Origin: Bifidobacterium catenulatum subsp. kashiwanohense JCM 15439 = DSM 21854
Lineage (GTDB): Bacteria; Actinomycetota; Actinomycetes; Actinomycetales; Bifidobacteriaceae
Direction: 5' to 3'
Length of the DNA: 64,000 bases
Assembly: GCF_001042615.1 (NCBI RefSeq)
Contig: NZ_AP012327.1
Location: forward strand, 868,001 to 932,000
The notes beneath the pieces are model-generated. The model did not search any database and was not told where the DNA came from. It was given only the letters and a program-made list of their open reading frames with translations. Every line of letters begins with the position of its first letter. Positions within the stretch are counted from its first letter, which is position 1. The translations under genes and the position numbers were made by a program. Of the stretch, positions 29,169 to 37,736 are shown piece by piece.

Positions 29169-32100
29169 ATGAATTCTAATGCCAGCAGCGATATTCAGGG
29201 AATCGTGACCGATCTGCTCAACAGCAGGCCGTACTCTCACCGGCAGGATGCCAATCCGTCCGTGGCTGCGGTGATTACCGCGCAGAGCGATTTACGCTTT
29301 TTCCCCTCCACCTTTGCGGCGGTGCTCGCACAGCGTGTGCTTCCGGGCACCATCATCGTTGCGGATTGCACCAATCAGGTCGAACAGCCCATGCAGATGA
29401 CGTTTGACGTCATTCCGTCGCCGGCTGGCGTGCTTACGGAAGTTCCTGAAAGCAAGACCATACGTGTCGTTCTGGTAGGGGTGAAAGGGGCGACGTCATT
29501 CACGAACGCCGTGTCTCGTGCGATGCGGCAGATCGACCTTGACGCCCAGATCAGCGCACTGTGGACTTTGCACGACGACTCGAGGCCGGCTGACGAGTCA
29601 TGCCTCGAAGCATTGCTTGATGCTTGGAGAAATACGCCGACGGCGTCTTTGCTCGGCGCGAAACAGCTGGATTGGCGGGCGAAGAGCCTGCATAACGTCG
29701 GCTTGTATGCGGGGCATCACAATCTCGTATCTTTGGTGGTGGATGGGGAACCCGATCAGGAACAGTATGATGGCCGGCAGGATGTGCTGGCAGTCTCGCT
29801 TTCCGGCGCGTTGGTTCCATTGGCCAGCTTGAGAACGTGGAAGGGCGCTGATTCCTGGTTTGGCACATTCGCCGAGTCCACGGATCTATGCCGGCGCATC
29901 TGCTTGGGTGGAGGTCGTGTGGTGGTGGTGCCGCAGGCTCGGATTGCCCATAGGAGAGCACGGTTCGAAGGCGTGCGCTCCAAAAGCGGCCAGCAGGTCG
30001 AAGACGAGGATGGTCGCATCGATCCATATCTCGCGAAGCGTGAAGCGAATACGAAATATGCGTACACGGATGTGCACCGTTCCTGGTGGCTTTTGCTGTG
30101 GATCTGGTCGATTATCAAGGCGCTGGGCTTGGCCGTGCTCTGCCTCACCCGTAAGCAGCCGTACCATGCCTGTTGTGAGCTGGCTTTGCCGTGGCGTTCG
30201 CTGCTTTGTCTGCCGGGCGCATGGCGTGCTCGTGCCAGGCTGCGCGAGCAAAGCAGGGTTTCCCTGAAATCATTGTCGGCATTGCAGGCGAGCCGTCAAC
30301 AAATCAAACAATGGAACGATCGCAAGCGAGCCTTTCTCGACCAGCGTGGCACGGTGATTCTTAGCCCCCTCGCCAAGGCGCATCTGCGCAAAAGGCTGAT
30401 GCGCAGATGGGGATTCGCCCTCACTTCTGCGCTGATCGCGTTCGCTTGGATCGTCTTCCTGTATTGGAATGTGTTCCGTAGCGTGCTCTCCGGCGCGTCG
30501 ATGTATTCGCATACATTGCTGCCTACCGACGCAGACTTTGCCCAGCTGGTCCGTGCCGCCACTACATCGTGGGCATATATCGCGGGAACTGGTGTCAGCG
30601 CGCCGAGTGCGCCATGGCTGTTGGTGCTCATGGTGGTTTCCGTGTTCACAGCGGGGCATGTGGCGACCGCCGTCGCTGTGGTGTTTTTCCTGTCCGCACC
30701 GTTGATGGTGCTGTCGTTTTGGGCTTTGGCTGGAATCTTCACCCGCTCTGATACGGTACGTTGCGTGACTGCATTGGCATGGTTCGCCATAGCGTTGTCA
30801 ATGAGCGTATATAACGATGCCGATGTGGCGATGATAACGGTTATGGTGTTCCTCCCCGCGGCTTTCGCGTTCTCTTTCCGAGCTGTGGGCATGTATCGAA
30901 CGGAGGATTTGCTCAAGCCTCAGGCTTCCGTGCAGGCCGCCGCTCTTGCTGCGTTATGCTTCATTCCCGTTGTGGCCTCCGAACCGCAATTGTTGCTGCC
31001 GTTGATGTTGTCGTTCCTTGTGTTCCTGATGCTTGTGCGCTCTCATCGAACGACCTTGCTGTTGATCCCGCTGCCGGCTGCGTTCGTATGCGCGCCGACG
31101 TTGGTCAATGCGGTGCGTTACGCGGGAGCTGGTACCTGGCGTCAGATTTTCGGTAGCGTGATGTTGCCGTCGTCGGCGCATGATGGGCGTCCGATGATCG
31201 TCAATCTTTCGGATATCGTCTCCCGTGCGTTTGGCGTTACCCTATCAGGTGAGGCATGGCAGTATGCGGCTGTGGCGATATTGGCTTTGATTGTGCTTCT
31301 CGCTGCGGTGTCGCTGTTCCTGCCGTTTGTGCTTCGTGTGTCGCGTATGATGTGGGTTGTGTCGGTTGCGGGCTTAGCCACTTCGCTGCTTTCCGCTGCG
31401 GTTGTGGTTGCGGTCGACTCCGACGGAGCCGTGGCCGGTTCCGTGCTTCCAGGTGTTTCGTTCACGATGATGGGATTGCTGTCTTGCGTGTGCATGGTCG
31501 CCGGTAGTGCGGTGCAACGATTCGTCATGCTGTGGCAGCGGCCCACCGGTGATATTGGGATTGAGGATCATGGATCCTCTGAGGGCATTATTGCCGGTCA
31601 TGCCGTGCGAATCGTGCTGGTCGTCTTGATCGCCGCATCCGTTGTGGCGAGTGCCGGTTTCGATTTCATCACGCGAGATCATGACACGGTCGCTGCCAGC
31701 GATTCGGGACTGCCGATCGTCGCTTCCGACTTTCTTGCGCAGGATGAGGCGAGGCGTGTGCTTGCCGTACGTGCGGATAGCACAGGTTCCATCAGCTACA
31801 GTGTGATGCGCACCCGTCGAGGTGATTTGATTGACAGTTCTCCGGCGCAGCGCGTCGAAGTGGCTTTCGGACGTTCCGATGATGCGAGCAAGGCGATTGC
31901 GAAGGATTGTGCTCAACTATTGTCGAATGCTGATTCCGATGCCGTCACCGATCTGAGCGAATTGGGATTCGGCGGCATCTATGTGGTGCGTTCCGGTGAT
32001 GACAAGGCGCAAAGGCAGATATCCGACCAGTTGAGCTCTAATATCAGCGCTTCCGATGGTACGCAGAACGTTGTGAGCACTGATGCGGGGACGTACTATC

Positions 32101-32270
32101 GCCTTACCATTCAAGACACAGCCAAGCAACATATCGACCGCAAGGGGTATCGCCAGGCGGAGTCGAGCGTTTGGCGCCAAGCATGGCTGTGGTGCATGGG
32201 TGTTGTTATTGCCGCGTACTGCTTGGTTGCATTTCCGCGCATGAGGCGTCAGGGTCAGGAGGAAGCATGA
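29169..32270 (+). CDS. Large membrane glycosyltransferase, family 2
   Basis: About 1033 residues. The cytoplasmic N-terminal third is a GT-A fold family 2 glycosyltransferase: AAVITAQSDLRFFPSTFAAVL, then WTLHDDSRPADESCLEALLDAW with a DDS in place of the DxD, LLGAKQLDW, and RRICLGGGRVVVVPQARIAH. From about residue 310 on there are some 12-14 membrane helices, ending with an exposed region and a last helix near the C-terminus. Related actinobacterial proteins are proposed to build cell-wall or capsule glycans; sugar and acceptor are unknown. Its stop overlaps the start of the DUF5719 gene by 4 bases. Confidence 0.85.
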   Translation: MNSNASSDIQGIVTDLLNSRPYSHRQDANPSVAAVITAQSDLRFFPSTFAAVLAQRVLPGTIIVADCTNQVEQPMQMTFDVIPSPAGVLTEVPESKTIRVVLVGVKGATSFTNAVSRAMRQIDLDAQISALWTLHDDSRPADESCLEALLDAWRNTPTASLLGAKQLDWRAKSLHNVGLYAGHHNLVSLVVDGEPDQEQYDGRQDVLAVSLSGALVPLASLRTWKGADSWFGTFAESTDLCRRICLGGGRVVVVPQARIAHRRARFEGVRSKSGQQVEDEDGRIDPYLAKREANTKYAYTDVHRSWWLLLWIWSIIKALGLAVLCLTRKQPYHACCELALPWRSLLCLPGAWRARARLREQSRVSLKSLSALQASRQQIKQWNDRKRAFLDQRGTVILSPLAKAHLRKRLMRRWGFALTSALIAFAWIVFLYWNVFRSVLSGASMYSHTLLPTDADFAQLVRAATTSWAYIAGTGVSAPSAPWLLVLMVVSVFTAGHVATAVAVVFFLSAPLMVLSFWALAGIFTRSDTVRCVTALAWFAIALSMSVYNDADVAMITVMVFLPAAFAFSFRAVGMYRTEDLLKPQASVQAAALAALCFIPVVASEPQLLLPLMLSFLVFLMLVRSHRTTLLLIPLPAAFVCAPTLVNAVRYAGAGTWRQIFGSVMLPSSAHDGRPMIVNLSDIVSRAFGVTLSGEAWQYAAVAILALIVLLAAVSLFLPFVLRVSRMMWVVSVAGLATSLLSAAVVVAVDSDGAVAGSVLPGVSFTMMGLLSCVCMVAGSAVQRFVMLWQRPTGDIGIEDHGSSEGIIAGHAVRIVLVVLIAASVVASAGFDFITRDHDTVAASDSGLPIVASDFLAQDEARRVLAVRADSTGSISYSVMRTRRGDLIDSSPAQRVEVAFGRSDDASKAIAKDCAQLLSNADSDAVTDLSELGFGGIYVVRSGDDKAQRQISDQLSSNISASDGTQNVVSTDAGTYYRLTIQDTAKQHIDRKGYRQAESSVWRQAWLWCMGVVIAAYCLVAFPRMRRQGQEEA

Positions 32271-33799
32271 GTAAGCATTCCCGTTCCAAAACGGTTTGGC
32301 GTATGGTGCTGGCGGTTGTGTCGGTGCTGGTTATCGTCGCATTGGTGGTTGTGGCTGCGGTATATCGTCCGACATGGATTCATGCCGATTCGCCGATGAC
32401 GCAACGCTCGTCCGTGTCTCGTACGGTCAGCCCCCGCCAACTGGAAACGTATTGCCCTGCGCGAATGACGATTGCCGATACCGATGCGTATGGTGACAGT
32501 GAATATCAGGCGTCCAACGGCAATATCGCATCGTCGGTGCGTTACACGGCATTCGGCACGGTGTTCCGTTCCTCCGTAGGACTTCTTGGCGCTGATGAGA
32601 CCACTTCGGCGTTGGTGCTGAACAAGGATGATGAGGGATCGGACGATGATGTTTTTATTGCGTCTGGTACGGTCGACGACGGTTCCCAGTTGCAGAACAC
32701 CCGTTTGTTGTCGGCTTCCGATGGAACGGGAGCGGCTTCCTCGATGATGTCTTGGGCCACTGATGGAGATTTGAAAGGCGTTTCCGCGGCTTCCTGCGTC
32801 ACGCCGGCTTTGAAGCAGTCGTTGATAGTGTCGGGCACCAAAACAGGCATAACCCAACAACTGGTTGTGGCCAATCCTTCAGCCAAAGCCACATCGGTGA
32901 ACATCAAGGTCTGGGGATCCGACAAGGCCGGCGCTCTGGCGTTGTCTACAGGTTCGACGTTGACGGTGGGAGCGGGCAAGGAATCCATATTGAACCTTGC
33001 CGCGGCGGCTTCCGAACAGGATGCCCTGTATGTCACCGTGTCCAGTGCGGATACTCCGGTCGCTGCCGTAGTCCGCACGATAGCAATGGACGGTCTGACT
33101 TCGAAAGGGTCGGATTACGCGGTTCCCAACAATGTTTCTGCGAAAACGCTGGCGATTAACGGACTGTCGGAAGGCGACGACGTCAATCTGTATGTGTATC
33201 CGTCCCAGCAGTCCGACGTCACGGTATCTTGGACGGACGGAACAGGAACGAAGAACACCAATCAACAGACGCTTGAGGCGAATCGTGTTTCGGTCATCGA
33301 CTTGGGTTCCGTTCCCAAGTCGGCGACCGGCCTCACCATCAACGCCACTGAGCCGGTAACGGCTGCTGCGAAAGTCACCAATGATGGAGACGGCGATCAG
33401 GCTGATTTCGCTTTGGTCAATGCCTCGGTGCCAATGAACGTCTCCGCCATGGCCGTTCCCGACCATGCCACAGCGCAAGTGAGCGTCACCAACACATCGG
33501 ACGACGATCGCACGGCTACATTGACGTCATATAACGGAGACGGCGATATCGTGGATCAAAATGACCTTACCATCCGAGCTGGCGCTTCAACTACGGTCGA
33601 ATTGGCGGATATCAATGATGGAGACGTGGCCGCGGTCAGTCTCGCCGATCCGGATCAATCCATGGTGTGGAACATCCGCGTAAGCCAGAAGGACGTTTCG
33701 GATGCAAAGCTGGCCGGAGTGTCCATTATTAGCGCAACTGATCTGAAGGAAGCCCGCGAACAGGTGTGGTCCAATCAGAACATGACCATCGTGCGCTGA
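32267..33799 (+). CDS. DUF5719 family exported protein
   Basis: 510-residue protein with an N-terminal membrane anchor (residues about 9-33) and a long extracytoplasmic beta-rich domain: repeated Asp/Thr/Ser/Val strands, for example TQQLVVANPSAKATSVNIKV and AQVSVTNTSDDDRTATLTSY. GGAGGAAGC precedes ATG 32267, and the ATGA overlap with the glycosyltransferase gene implies coupled translation. In actinobacteria DUF5719 genes often follow such glycosyltransferases, so a common envelope-assembly step is likely. No catalytic residues can be assigned. Confidence 0.85.
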   Translation: MSKHSRSKTVWRMVLAVVSVLVIVALVVVAAVYRPTWIHADSPMTQRSSVSRTVSPRQLETYCPARMTIADTDAYGDSEYQASNGNIASSVRYTAFGTVFRSSVGLLGADETTSALVLNKDDEGSDDDVFIASGTVDDGSQLQNTRLLSASDGTGAASSMMSWATDGDLKGVSAASCVTPALKQSLIVSGTKTGITQQLVVANPSAKATSVNIKVWGSDKAGALALSTGSTLTVGAGKESILNLAAAASEQDALYVTVSSADTPVAAVVRTIAMDGLTSKGSDYAVPNNVSAKTLAINGLSEGDDVNLYVYPSQQSDVTVSWTDGTGTKNTNQQTLEANRVSVIDLGSVPKSATGLTINATEPVTAAAKVTNDGDGDQADFALVNASVPMNVSAMAVPDHATAQVSVTNTSDDDRTATLTSYNGDGDIVDQNDLTIRAGASTTVELADINDGDVAAVSLADPDQSMVWNIRVSQKDVSDAKLAGVSIISATDLKEAREQVWSNQNMTIVR

Positions 33800-34228
33800 T
33801 CACATACCCCAATCCGGGTCGATCTCCTCAGGACGGCGCCCATACAGTTCCGCAAGACGCAACACCACTTCGTCTCGAATCGCGAACTGGAGATCCATGC
33901 GGCTGCGCGCGTGCGACTGCAAAGGCATACGATACAGCACTATGCGCGGCGGTATGCCATGCTCGGCAGAAAACGACTGCGACCCCAAACGCGGGGTGGC
34001 CTCCCAAGGTGCCGGGTCGGATGGCGGCACATCCTCGACGGCAAACTGCACCGGCGCCACTAGTTCCGGCCACGCATCGTTGAGCCTGCGGATCTGCGCC
34101 ACCAGCATATCGTCGAACATGCCGCTTCGTGTGCGATACCGTGGAAGTCTCGTACCGAACATCGGTGTTCTCGTTCCACGACCATGGCGATTTCTATACA
34201 CGGTTGATTCCCAAGGCAATTGATACAT
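33800..34228 (-). CDS. Metallopeptidase-family (PF06262-like) protein lacking HExxH
   Basis: About 142 residues. The order resembles actinobacterial members of the minimal zincin family: RLPRYRTRSGMFDDMLVAQ, PVQFAVEDVPPSDP, PPRIVLYRMPLQSHARSRMDL and a final helix IRDEVVLRLAELYG. In active members that last helix carries HExxH; here the equivalent has RDEVV and no His pair, so zinc hydrolysis is unlikely. The start is uncertain: ATG 34228 or 34240. It converges on DUF5719, with adjacent stops and no visible terminator. Function unknown. Confidence 0.75.
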   Translation of the reverse strand: MYQLPWESTVYRNRHGRGTRTPMFGTRLPRYRTRSGMFDDMLVAQIRRLNDAWPELVAPVQFAVEDVPPSDPAPWEATPRLGSQSFSAEHGIPPRIVLYRMPLQSHARSRMDLQFAIRDEVVLRLAELYGRRPEEIDPDWGM

Positions 34229-34305
34229 GGCCTCTACCATATCAGGGCTTTGCACGAATCATGCGATACCATATTGTTCATTGCACCGACATAGGAGGAA
34301 CGATC

Positions 34306-35112
34306 ATGGCGGATATTTCCGTGCCCTGTTGGAATGACGTGAATATCGATGATTTGTGCGCTGGGGCACGACTTATCGCCTTCGATCTTGACAACACACT
34401 GGCAAGGTCAAAAAAACCGATGAAGGACGATATGGCCGAATGCTTTTCCGCATTGACATCACTGATCGACGTCGCGGTGATCACCGGAGGCAAGTACGCG
34501 TTGCTGAAAAGCCAGGTGGTGGAACGGCTGACCGGGCAGGCAAACCGGGCGAATCTGCATCTTATGCCGACCAGTGGCACGCGATACTATCGTTGGGATG
34601 GTGCGAATTGGATGCAGGTCTTCGCCCACGACCTCAGTGAAGAGGATCGTGCGAAAGCCTACGAATCGTTGGAACGCAATGCGCGCGAGCAGAACATATG
34701 GCTCACCCATGTTTGGGGCGAGCGCATCGAAAACCGCGGCAGCCAGATCACGTTCTCCGCATTGGGACAGCTTGCACCCATTGAGGCCAAGGAGGCATGG
34801 GATCCGACCAACGAGAAGAAAAATCGTTTGGCGCGGGCCGTCGCCGCCGATTTGCCGCATCTTGAGGTGCGTCCAGGTGGAGCCAGCAGCGTTGATATTT
34901 CCGAAAAAAACGTAGACAAGTCATTTGCGGTCCGGGAATTGGCCGATATTCTTGGCATCGAGGTGGACCAGATCGTATTCGTAGGGGACCGTATGGATCC
35001 CGATGGCAATGATTACCCTGCGGCGCGGGCCGGTACCAGGGCGGTGAAGGTCACTTGCCCAAACGATACCGTGAGACTGTGCGGTGGAATCATCGCCAGT
35101 CTGTCACGGTAG
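34306..35112 (+). CDS. HAD-superfamily phosphatase (phosphomannomutase/SPP-like, type IIB)
   Basis: 268-residue soluble hydrolase. Motif I FDLDNTLARSKKP holds the nucleophile Asp and general-acid Asp. Motif II is VAVITGG, motif III is a Lys near VDKSFAVRELA, and motif IV is FVGDRMDPDGNDYPA. The C2-type cap between motifs II and III (TRYYRWDGANWMQVFAHDLS) places it near eukaryotic-type phosphomannomutases and sucrose-phosphatases, but activity is more likely sugar-phosphate dephosphorylation. AGGAGGAA at 34293-34300 fixes ATG 34306. comF starts 20 bases downstream. Confidence 0.85.
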   Translation: MADISVPCWNDVNIDDLCAGARLIAFDLDNTLARSKKPMKDDMAECFSALTSLIDVAVITGGKYALLKSQVVERLTGQANRANLHLMPTSGTRYYRWDGANWMQVFAHDLSEEDRAKAYESLERNAREQNIWLTHVWGERIENRGSQITFSALGQLAPIEAKEAWDPTNEKKNRLARAVAADLPHLEVRPGGASSVDISEKNVDKSFAVRELADILGIEVDQIVFVGDRMDPDGNDYPAARAGTRAVKVTCPNDTVRLCGGIIASLSR

Positions 35113-35132
35113 AACCGGGTGGAAGTCCGCGT

Positions 35133-35864
35133 ATGAACTCAATGATGAGGGCATGTTCGCAGGTTGCCGATTTGCTGTTTCCCAGAGGCTGCGCCGGCTG
35201 TGATAGGCCGGATGACGTGCTGTGCGAAGACTGCATGGCGTTGTTCTCCCGTTCTTCCGCTCAGACCTTCGATGGCGTTGCGATGGGAAGCTGGTTCGCA
35301 TGCGGATGGTACCGTGGCACCGTCAGACAAGCGGTTCTCGCATGGAAGGACCATGGGGATGAGGAATGCGACAGGCCGTTTTCTGAAGTCATATGCAGAC
35401 TTGCTGAAACATCTGGCGTCATTGATTTCATTCACGACAGACAAAACTCTTACCGTGCCGTTTTCGTGGTTCCGGCACCGTCGTCGCACGCTTCGATGCG
35501 GCGTCGAGGACGAAGGCACATGATACCGATCGTCAAACGGCTGGCAAGTTTTCTTCAATGGCAAACAGGTTGCAAGGTGACGGTATGCGACGCCTTGGAA
35601 AACAAGGGCATCAAAGGAAAATCAGTGCAGACCAAGGGCGCGGCACAGCGTTCGCAGCGCTTGAAAGGGCACGTTTCGGTGCGTTCTTCGGTTTCATTGC
35701 AGAATACGATGGTGATTTTGGTGGATGATATCGTCACGACCGGTGCGACCATGCGCAGTTGCGTCGAGACGATGCGGAAGAACGGTGCCACGGTTATTAC
35801 CGTGCTCGCGCTGGCGCACACTCCGGAGGGAAAGCAGATGGACGAGCCAATGCAAGCACAGTAA
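35133..35864 (+). CDS. ComF family phosphoribosyltransferase-like protein
   Basis: Relative of ComFC, a helper of DNA uptake in competent bacteria; role in bifidobacteria unknown. 243 residues: N-terminal zinc-finger-like CAGCDRPDDVLCEDC, then a type I phosphoribosyltransferase fold ending in the PRPP motif ILVDDIVTTGATMRSC. ATG 35133 follows GGTGGAAG. It shares direction with the HAD gene. Several competence-like genes persist in bifidobacteria, yet none of the others is in this window. Confidence 0.88.
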   Translation: MNSMMRACSQVADLLFPRGCAGCDRPDDVLCEDCMALFSRSSAQTFDGVAMGSWFACGWYRGTVRQAVLAWKDHGDEECDRPFSEVICRLAETSGVIDFIHDRQNSYRAVFVVPAPSSHASMRRRGRRHMIPIVKRLASFLQWQTGCKVTVCDALENKGIKGKSVQTKGAAQRSQRLKGHVSVRSSVSLQNTMVILVDDIVTTGATMRSCVETMRKNGATVITVLALAHTPEGKQMDEPMQAQ

Positions 35865-35881
35865 TAATCGCAGAAAAATAT

Positions 35882-36958
35882 TTATTCGTCATCCGAAATA
35901 TGATATTTCGGCAAGATGATTTCGAAATCGGCGCCGCGAGGATCGTCGACAACACTCACCGAACCGCCATGCAATTGGGCGGCCCAACGTGCGATTGACA
36001 GTCCAAGGCCGGTTCCGCCCGATTCAGTGCCCGGTCCTGTTTTTCCTTTGACGAAACGACGGAAGATATCGGAACGGGCCTCCTGTGGAATCTGGGAGCC
36101 GAAATTGACGACATTCGTGACGATGGTGCCGAAATCCTTGTTTTCATGCGCTTCGATAAGCACTTTGGTGTTGTCTGCGGAATGCTTGAGCGCGTTCGCG
36201 ATGATATTGGTGAACAGTTGGCGCAAGCGGTCTTGGTCGCCTTCCATTTCGATATCGTCGGGCACATGCATTTCAATGTCGTGCGCATGCCCCGCGTCGG
36301 CGATCTCCAAAGGTTCAACGGTTTCATCGAGAAAATCCGCGAAATTGAACATTTCGATCTGCAGACTTGCCGCACCGGCTTCCATGCGCGAAAGATCAAG
36401 CAGAAACGCGATCAGGTCGGATAGACGATACGTTTGGTTGAGGATGCTTTCCAGATTCGAAGGAGTGGGTTCGACCACGCCATCCGCCATGTTCTCGACC
36501 ATGGCCTGCAGTGCCGATACCGGCGTGCGTAATTCGTGGCTTACATTGGCCACCATATCTCGGCGCATCTGATCGGCATGCTGGAGTTCTTCCGCCATCT
36601 CGTTGAAGGTGAGGGCAAGCTGCCCGACTTCGTCGCGACTATTGGAATCGACATGCACGCGCACGGTGTAGTCGCCGTCGGCCATCGCTTCGGCCGCGTC
36701 ACGCATTTGGCGCAGGGGAGAGGTGAGGCCTCTGGAGAAGAAGTAGGTGATGCCCAAAGCCACGGCAAGGGTGATTGGCATGGCGATCCATACGCTCAGA
36801 CCGACTTTGAGCAGAAACCACGCCATGATGAACGCGATGGCGGTGGAGAGGGTGATAAGAACGCTCAATTCGACTTTGAGCGATGAAAACAAACCAATAG
36901 GGCGTTCGGTTTCCAATGGATTAACCGAACGCCCTGATTTCATATCAGTAGCACGCAT
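35882..36958 (-). CDS. Membrane sensor histidine kinase (HAMP-HisKA-HATPase)
   Basis: Partner of the upstream response regulator. 358 residues: two membrane helices (about 29-50 and 54-74) with almost no extracytoplasmic loop, so sensing is likely within the membrane or cytoplasmic. HAMP linker follows (SPLRQMRDAAEAMADGDYTV). The H box VSHELRTPVSALQ carries H141. N box and G boxes are RQLFTNIIANALKHS, GGTGLGLSIARWA. The start at 36958 has no good ribosome-binding site; a perfect hairpin lies over codons 9-20, so a later start is possible. Confidence 0.9.
   Translation of the reverse strand: MRATDMKSGRSVNPLETERPIGLFSSLKVELSVLITLSTAIAFIMAWFLLKVGLSVWIAMPITLAVALGITYFFSRGLTSPLRQMRDAAEAMADGDYTVRVHVDSNSRDEVGQLALTFNEMAEELQHADQMRRDMVANVSHELRTPVSALQAMVENMADGVVEPTPSNLESILNQTYRLSDLIAFLLDLSRMEAGAASLQIEMFNFADFLDETVEPLEIADAGHAHDIEMHVPDDIEMEGDQDRLRQLFTNIIANALKHSADNTKVLIEAHENKDFGTIVTNVVNFGSQIPQEARSDIFRRFVKGKTGPGTESGGTGLGLSIARWAAQLHGGSVSVVDDPRGADFEIILPKYHISDDE
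36900..36934. repeat. Perfect 12-bp inverted repeat at the 5' end of the kinase gene
   Basis: GGGCGTTCGGTT (36900-36911) pairs with AACCGAACGCCC (36923-36934), loop 11. On the minus strand it is followed by a T-rich stretch, like a weak terminator between regulator and kinase genes. Confidence 0.7.
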
Positions 36959-36992
36959 ACTACCGAATCTTAGCGCAATAGCTCCTTGATCA

Positions 36993-37721
36993 TTAGTCCT
37001 GGAGTTCCGGCGGTTCGAATGCGTAACCGACGCCATGCACGGTGCGAATGGTCTTCGAGCCGAGCTTGTGACGGAGCGCCTTAACATGCGAGTCGACCGT
37101 GCGGGTGCCGGAGGCATCCACCCAGTCCCACACCTCTTCGAGTAGTTTCTCGCGGGTGAGTACGGACTTCGGCTTACGGGCCAGTGTGGCCAGCAGATCG
37201 AATTCCGTAGGAGTCAGATGCACCTGCTTGCCATTGACGGTGACGATGCGTTGCGCCGGATCGATGACCAAGGAACCGAAATCGAGAAGCTTCTCGTTTT
37301 CGGAATTCTTGGCGATGACCTTGGCGCGATCCACACGGCGCAGCAGCGCCTTGCAGCGGGCGATGAGCTCGCGCATGGAGAACGGCTTGGTCATGTAATC
37401 ATCGGCTCCGGCACCGAGGCCGATGACCTTATCGGCCTCGTCGTCTCGTGCCGTCAGGATCAGCACTGGCACAGGACGCTCCGCCACAATGCGTTTCGTG
37501 GCCTCAAGCCCGTCCATCACAGGCAGCATGATGTCCATGATGACCAGATCAGGACGCAGGGTCGCGGCGGCCTGAACTGCGCTGGCACCGTCAGATGCCA
37601 CACGTGCCGTCCAGCCTTCCGCTGTGATGCGTTGGGCAATGGCAGTGGCCAGTGTCGGCTCGTCTTCGACCACCAGAACGGTGCGTGGAGTCGCTGTGGG
37701 TTGTGCTGATGAGTTGAGCAT
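36993..37721 (-). CDS. OmpR/PhoB-family response regulator
   Basis: 242 residues. The receiver domain starts VLVVEDEPTLATA; the phospho-acceptor is D63 in VIMDIMLPVMDG, with conserved TARDDEADKVIG and a Lys in MTKPFSMREL. The winged helix follows (LTPTEFDLLATLARKPKSVLTREKLLEEVWD, then TRTVDSHVKALRHKLG). AAAGGCGGGA upstream of the ATG serves as ribosome-binding site. The kinase gene follows after 34 bases on the same strand. Target genes are unknown. Confidence 0.95.
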   Translation of the reverse strand: MLNSSAQPTATPRTVLVVEDEPTLATAIAQRITAEGWTARVASDGASAVQAAATLRPDLVIMDIMLPVMDGLEATKRIVAERPVPVLILTARDDEADKVIGLGAGADDYMTKPFSMRELIARCKALLRRVDRAKVIAKNSENEKLLDFGSLVIDPAQRIVTVNGKQVHLTPTEFDLLATLARKPKSVLTREKLLEEVWDWVDASGTRTVDSHVKALRHKLGSKTIRTVHGVGYAFEPPELQD

Positions 37722-37736
37722 AGCTTCCCGCCTTTC

